The notes below the pieces were generated by a model, which saw only the letters and a list, made by a program, of their open reading frames with translations, made no database searches and was not told the DNA's origin. A DNA stretch of 64,000 nt, from positions 1 to 64,000 of the forward strand of contig JANXYB010000046.1 in NCBI GenBank assembly GCA_025350325.1. The letters are read 5' to 3'. The first letter of the stretch is position 1, and each line of letters begins with the position of its first letter. A program made the translations under genes and the position numbers. Positions 61,967 to 64,000 of this stretch are shown here, one piece after another. This stretch comes from Acidobacteriaceae bacterium (GTDB lineage Bacteria > Acidobacteriota > Terriglobia > Terriglobales > Acidobacteriaceae).

Positions 61967-62491
61967 TCAAATTTGTGGCGCCGGGGTGGCCGGAGCTATA
62001 GCTTTTTTCGTAAGCAGCGATTCGAGCACGAGAAGGCACGCACCAATCACGATGGAGCTATCGGCGATATTGAAGTCGGGCCAGTGATAGCTGAAAATTT
62101 GGACTTCGATAAAGTCGACGACTGAGCCATAAACGATGCGGTCGTGAAGGTTGCCGAGGGCTCCGGCAAAGATCAGGGCCAAGGCAACGGTGGTGATGGT
62201 GAGCCGGTCGCCGAGGCGGATCATGGCGATGAGTACCGCCAGTGCCGCCACCATTGAAAAAGCAATCAAAGCCCAACGCACCGTGTGCGGGGAGGCCGTG
62301 TCGGCGAAGAGGGAGAAGGCTGCGCCTTCGTTGAGCCAATGACTGATCCGCAGGAAATGGGGGATCACGGGAATCGCATCGCCGAGGGGAATGCGCGCGG
62401 CCACCAGCGTCTTGGTAAGGCGATCGGCGAAGATGATGATCGCCGAGATCGTCAGCAGCCACGGAAGGCGGCGTGGTGCCTTGAATCTCAC
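61967..62491 (-). CDS. lspA: Lipoprotein signal peptidase (signal peptidase II)
   Basis: FADRLTKTLV; LNEGAAFSLFAD; FAGALGNLHDRIVYGSVVDFIEV; FNIADSSIVIG. GTG start at 62491 overlaps the ileS stop; the track ORF is over-extended. Confidence 0.92.
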   Translation of the reverse strand: MRFKAPRRLPWLLTISAIIIFADRLTKTLVAARIPLGDAIPVIPHFLRISHWLNEGAAFSLFADTASPHTVRWALIAFSMVAALAVLIAMIRLGDRLTITTVALALIFAGALGNLHDRIVYGSVVDFIEVQIFSYHWPDFNIADSSIVIGACLLVLESLLTKKAIAPATPAPQI

Positions 62492-64000
62492 TGTGCTGCC
62501 TCCGTTAGCTGCGGCGGCTGGACGCCCATTTCGGTCAGCGCGTCGTGGCAGCGCGTGCATACGTTTTGCCAAATGCCGTAGTCTGCGACTGCGGGCATGA
62601 AGTTCCAGCAGCGGGCGCATTTGTGGCCGGAGGCGGGCACGGCGGTGACGTTGAGTTCCGCGCCTTCGATTACGGTGACTGCTGACACGTTGATGATTTC
62701 CTTGAGGCCAGCGGCATGGCGCCGCAGCAGGGCAAGTTGGTCGCCGCTTGCGGTGATACGCAATTCTGCTTCGAGGGCCTTGCCGATAATCTTGGCCTGC
62801 CGGGCTTCTTCGAGCTTGCGCAGCGCGGCGTCGCGAACCGCGAAGATCTGTTTCCATTCTTCGAGTAGAGTCTCGGGGTCTTCTGAGAAGACGTCTGCCG
62901 GCGCCGGAAACTGCGCGAGATGCACGCTGGCTTCGCGGCCTGCTATCGCGGGCAGGTATTCCCACACTTCGTCGGCGGTAAAGCTGAGGATAGGCGCGGT
63001 AAGCCGTACCAATGCTTCAGTAATTTTCCAGAGCACGGTCTGGGCGGAACGGCGCGCGTGACTGGTGGGCGCAAAGGTGTACATGCGGTCTTTGAGTGCG
63101 TCGAGATAGAAAGAACTCAGGTCGACGATAGCGAATTCATTGACCGCTTGATAGATGCGATGAAATTCGAACGCCTGGTACCAAGCGAGGATTTTCTCAG
63201 TGAGGTCGCGAGTGCGGGCGAGCATGTAGCGATCAAGCGGCAGCAGGGCAGTCTCTTTGATCTGGTCGCGGTCGTGAACGAAGCCGCTGAGATTGCCAAG
63301 CAAAAATCGGAAGGTATTGCGCAACTTGCGGTAGAGTTCGGCGCAGCGTTGCATCAGGTTTTCGCTCGCGGCCATGTCTTCGCGGAAATCAATTGAAGCA
63401 ACCCAGAGGCGAACGATTTCGCCGCCCATGCGGTTGGCGATGTCTACGGGATCGACGCCGTTGCCCAGCGACTTCGACATGGCGCGGCCTTGTTCGTCGA
63501 GTGTCCAACCCGCAGTGACAACGTGAGAATAAGGCGCGTGACCGCGCAGAGCTACCGACGTGAGCAGCGAGGAGTGGAACCAGCCGCGATGCTGATCGCC
63601 GCCCTCAAGATAGAGGCACTCGGTACCTTTATTTTCCTGGAACGACTTGTAGGCCTGCCTAAGATCGGGGTCGGACTCGCAGACTGCGAACCAACTCGTA
63701 CCAGAGTCGAACCATACGTCGAGGATGTCCGTTTCTTTGCGGAATGTTTTGCTGCCGCAGTGGGCGCAGGTTGGATTCGCCGGGAGCAGCTTTTCGACCG
63801 TGGTGGTATGCCAGGCTTCCGCTCCGTGCTGATCGAAAAGCTCGATGATTTTGCGATTCAATGCAGGATCGAGGATTGGTTTCTCGCAGCTTTCGCAGAG
63901 GAAAACTGCGATGGGTACGCCCCAGATGCGCTGGCGGCTGATGCACCAGTCAGGGCGGGTAGCGATCATGTTGGTGATGCGTTCCTTGCCCCATGCCGGA
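62488..64000 (-). CDS. ileS: Isoleucine-tRNA ligase, C-terminal part (5' end beyond window)
   Basis: PAWGKERITNMIATRPDWCISRQRIWGVPIAVF reads through to the window edge; GRAMSKSLGN (KMSKS); C-terminal Zn motif CARCWNF...CTRCHDAL. Confidence 0.95.
   Translation of the reverse strand, partial: PAWGKERITNMIATRPDWCISRQRIWGVPIAVFLCESCEKPILDPALNRKIIELFDQHGAEAWHTTTVEKLLPANPTCAHCGSKTFRKETDILDVWFDSGTSWFAVCESDPDLRQAYKSFQENKGTECLYLEGGDQHRGWFHSSLLTSVALRGHAPYSHVVTAGWTLDEQGRAMSKSLGNGVDPVDIANRMGGEIVRLWVASIDFREDMAASENLMQRCAELYRKLRNTFRFLLGNLSGFVHDRDQIKETALLPLDRYMLARTRDLTEKILAWYQAFEFHRIYQAVNEFAIVDLSSFYLDALKDRMYTFAPTSHARRSAQTVLWKITEALVRLTAPILSFTADEVWEYLPAIAGREASVHLAQFPAPADVFSEDPETLLEEWKQIFAVRDAALRKLEEARQAKIIGKALEAELRITASGDQLALLRRHAAGLKEIINVSAVTVIEGAELNVTAVPASGHKCARCWNFMPAVADYGIWQNVCTRCHDALTEMGVQPPQLTEAAQ

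Noticed and set aside
61967-62965. 332-aa ORF as annotated by length
   Set aside because: N-terminal half is a shadow of ileS; the real lspA starts at GTG 62491.

Overview
64 kb of an Acidobacteriota-like (Terriglobia-type) chromosome; the taxonomic guess rests on protein style only. No CRISPR array, integrase or transposase was recognised. Main blocks: (i) <1-5.7 kb secreted proteins: a glycosidase-like protein running off the left edge, a TIG-repeat lipoprotein and a beta-barrel; (ii) 5.7-29.8 kb an exopolysaccharide-type locus: NTase/dTMP-kinase-like fusion, phosphotransferase, two paralogous beta-helix proteins, a glycosyltransferase, an O-antigen-ligase-like protein, a PilZ protein, a pectate-lyase-like protein, and a compact ACP / FkbH-like HAD / SGNH / MBOAT cassette that looks like a carrier-protein-dependent polysaccharide acylation system; (iii) a decay zone at 15.2-18 kb with gene fragments and frameshifts; (iv) an ArsB/NhaD transporter and a decayed M1 peptidase lacking its zinc site; (v) a Cus-type RND metal efflux operon with a NosL-like and a Cys-rich protein; (vi) a class-C serine hydrolase with five BTRD1-type repeats; (vii) an Oar-like TonB receptor and a beta-propeller protein; (viii) 49.6-50.1 kb tandem intergenic repeats; (ix) housekeeping genes: aminotransferase, MBL hydrolase, secG, tRNA-Leu(GAG), threonine ammonia-lyase with an apparent leader-peptide attenuator, amidohydrolase, M1 aminopeptidase, lspA and ileS (partial). 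Best candidates for something new: the ACP-FkbH-SGNH-MBOAT cassette, and the Ile/Val-rich leader ORF plus terminator before ilvA.
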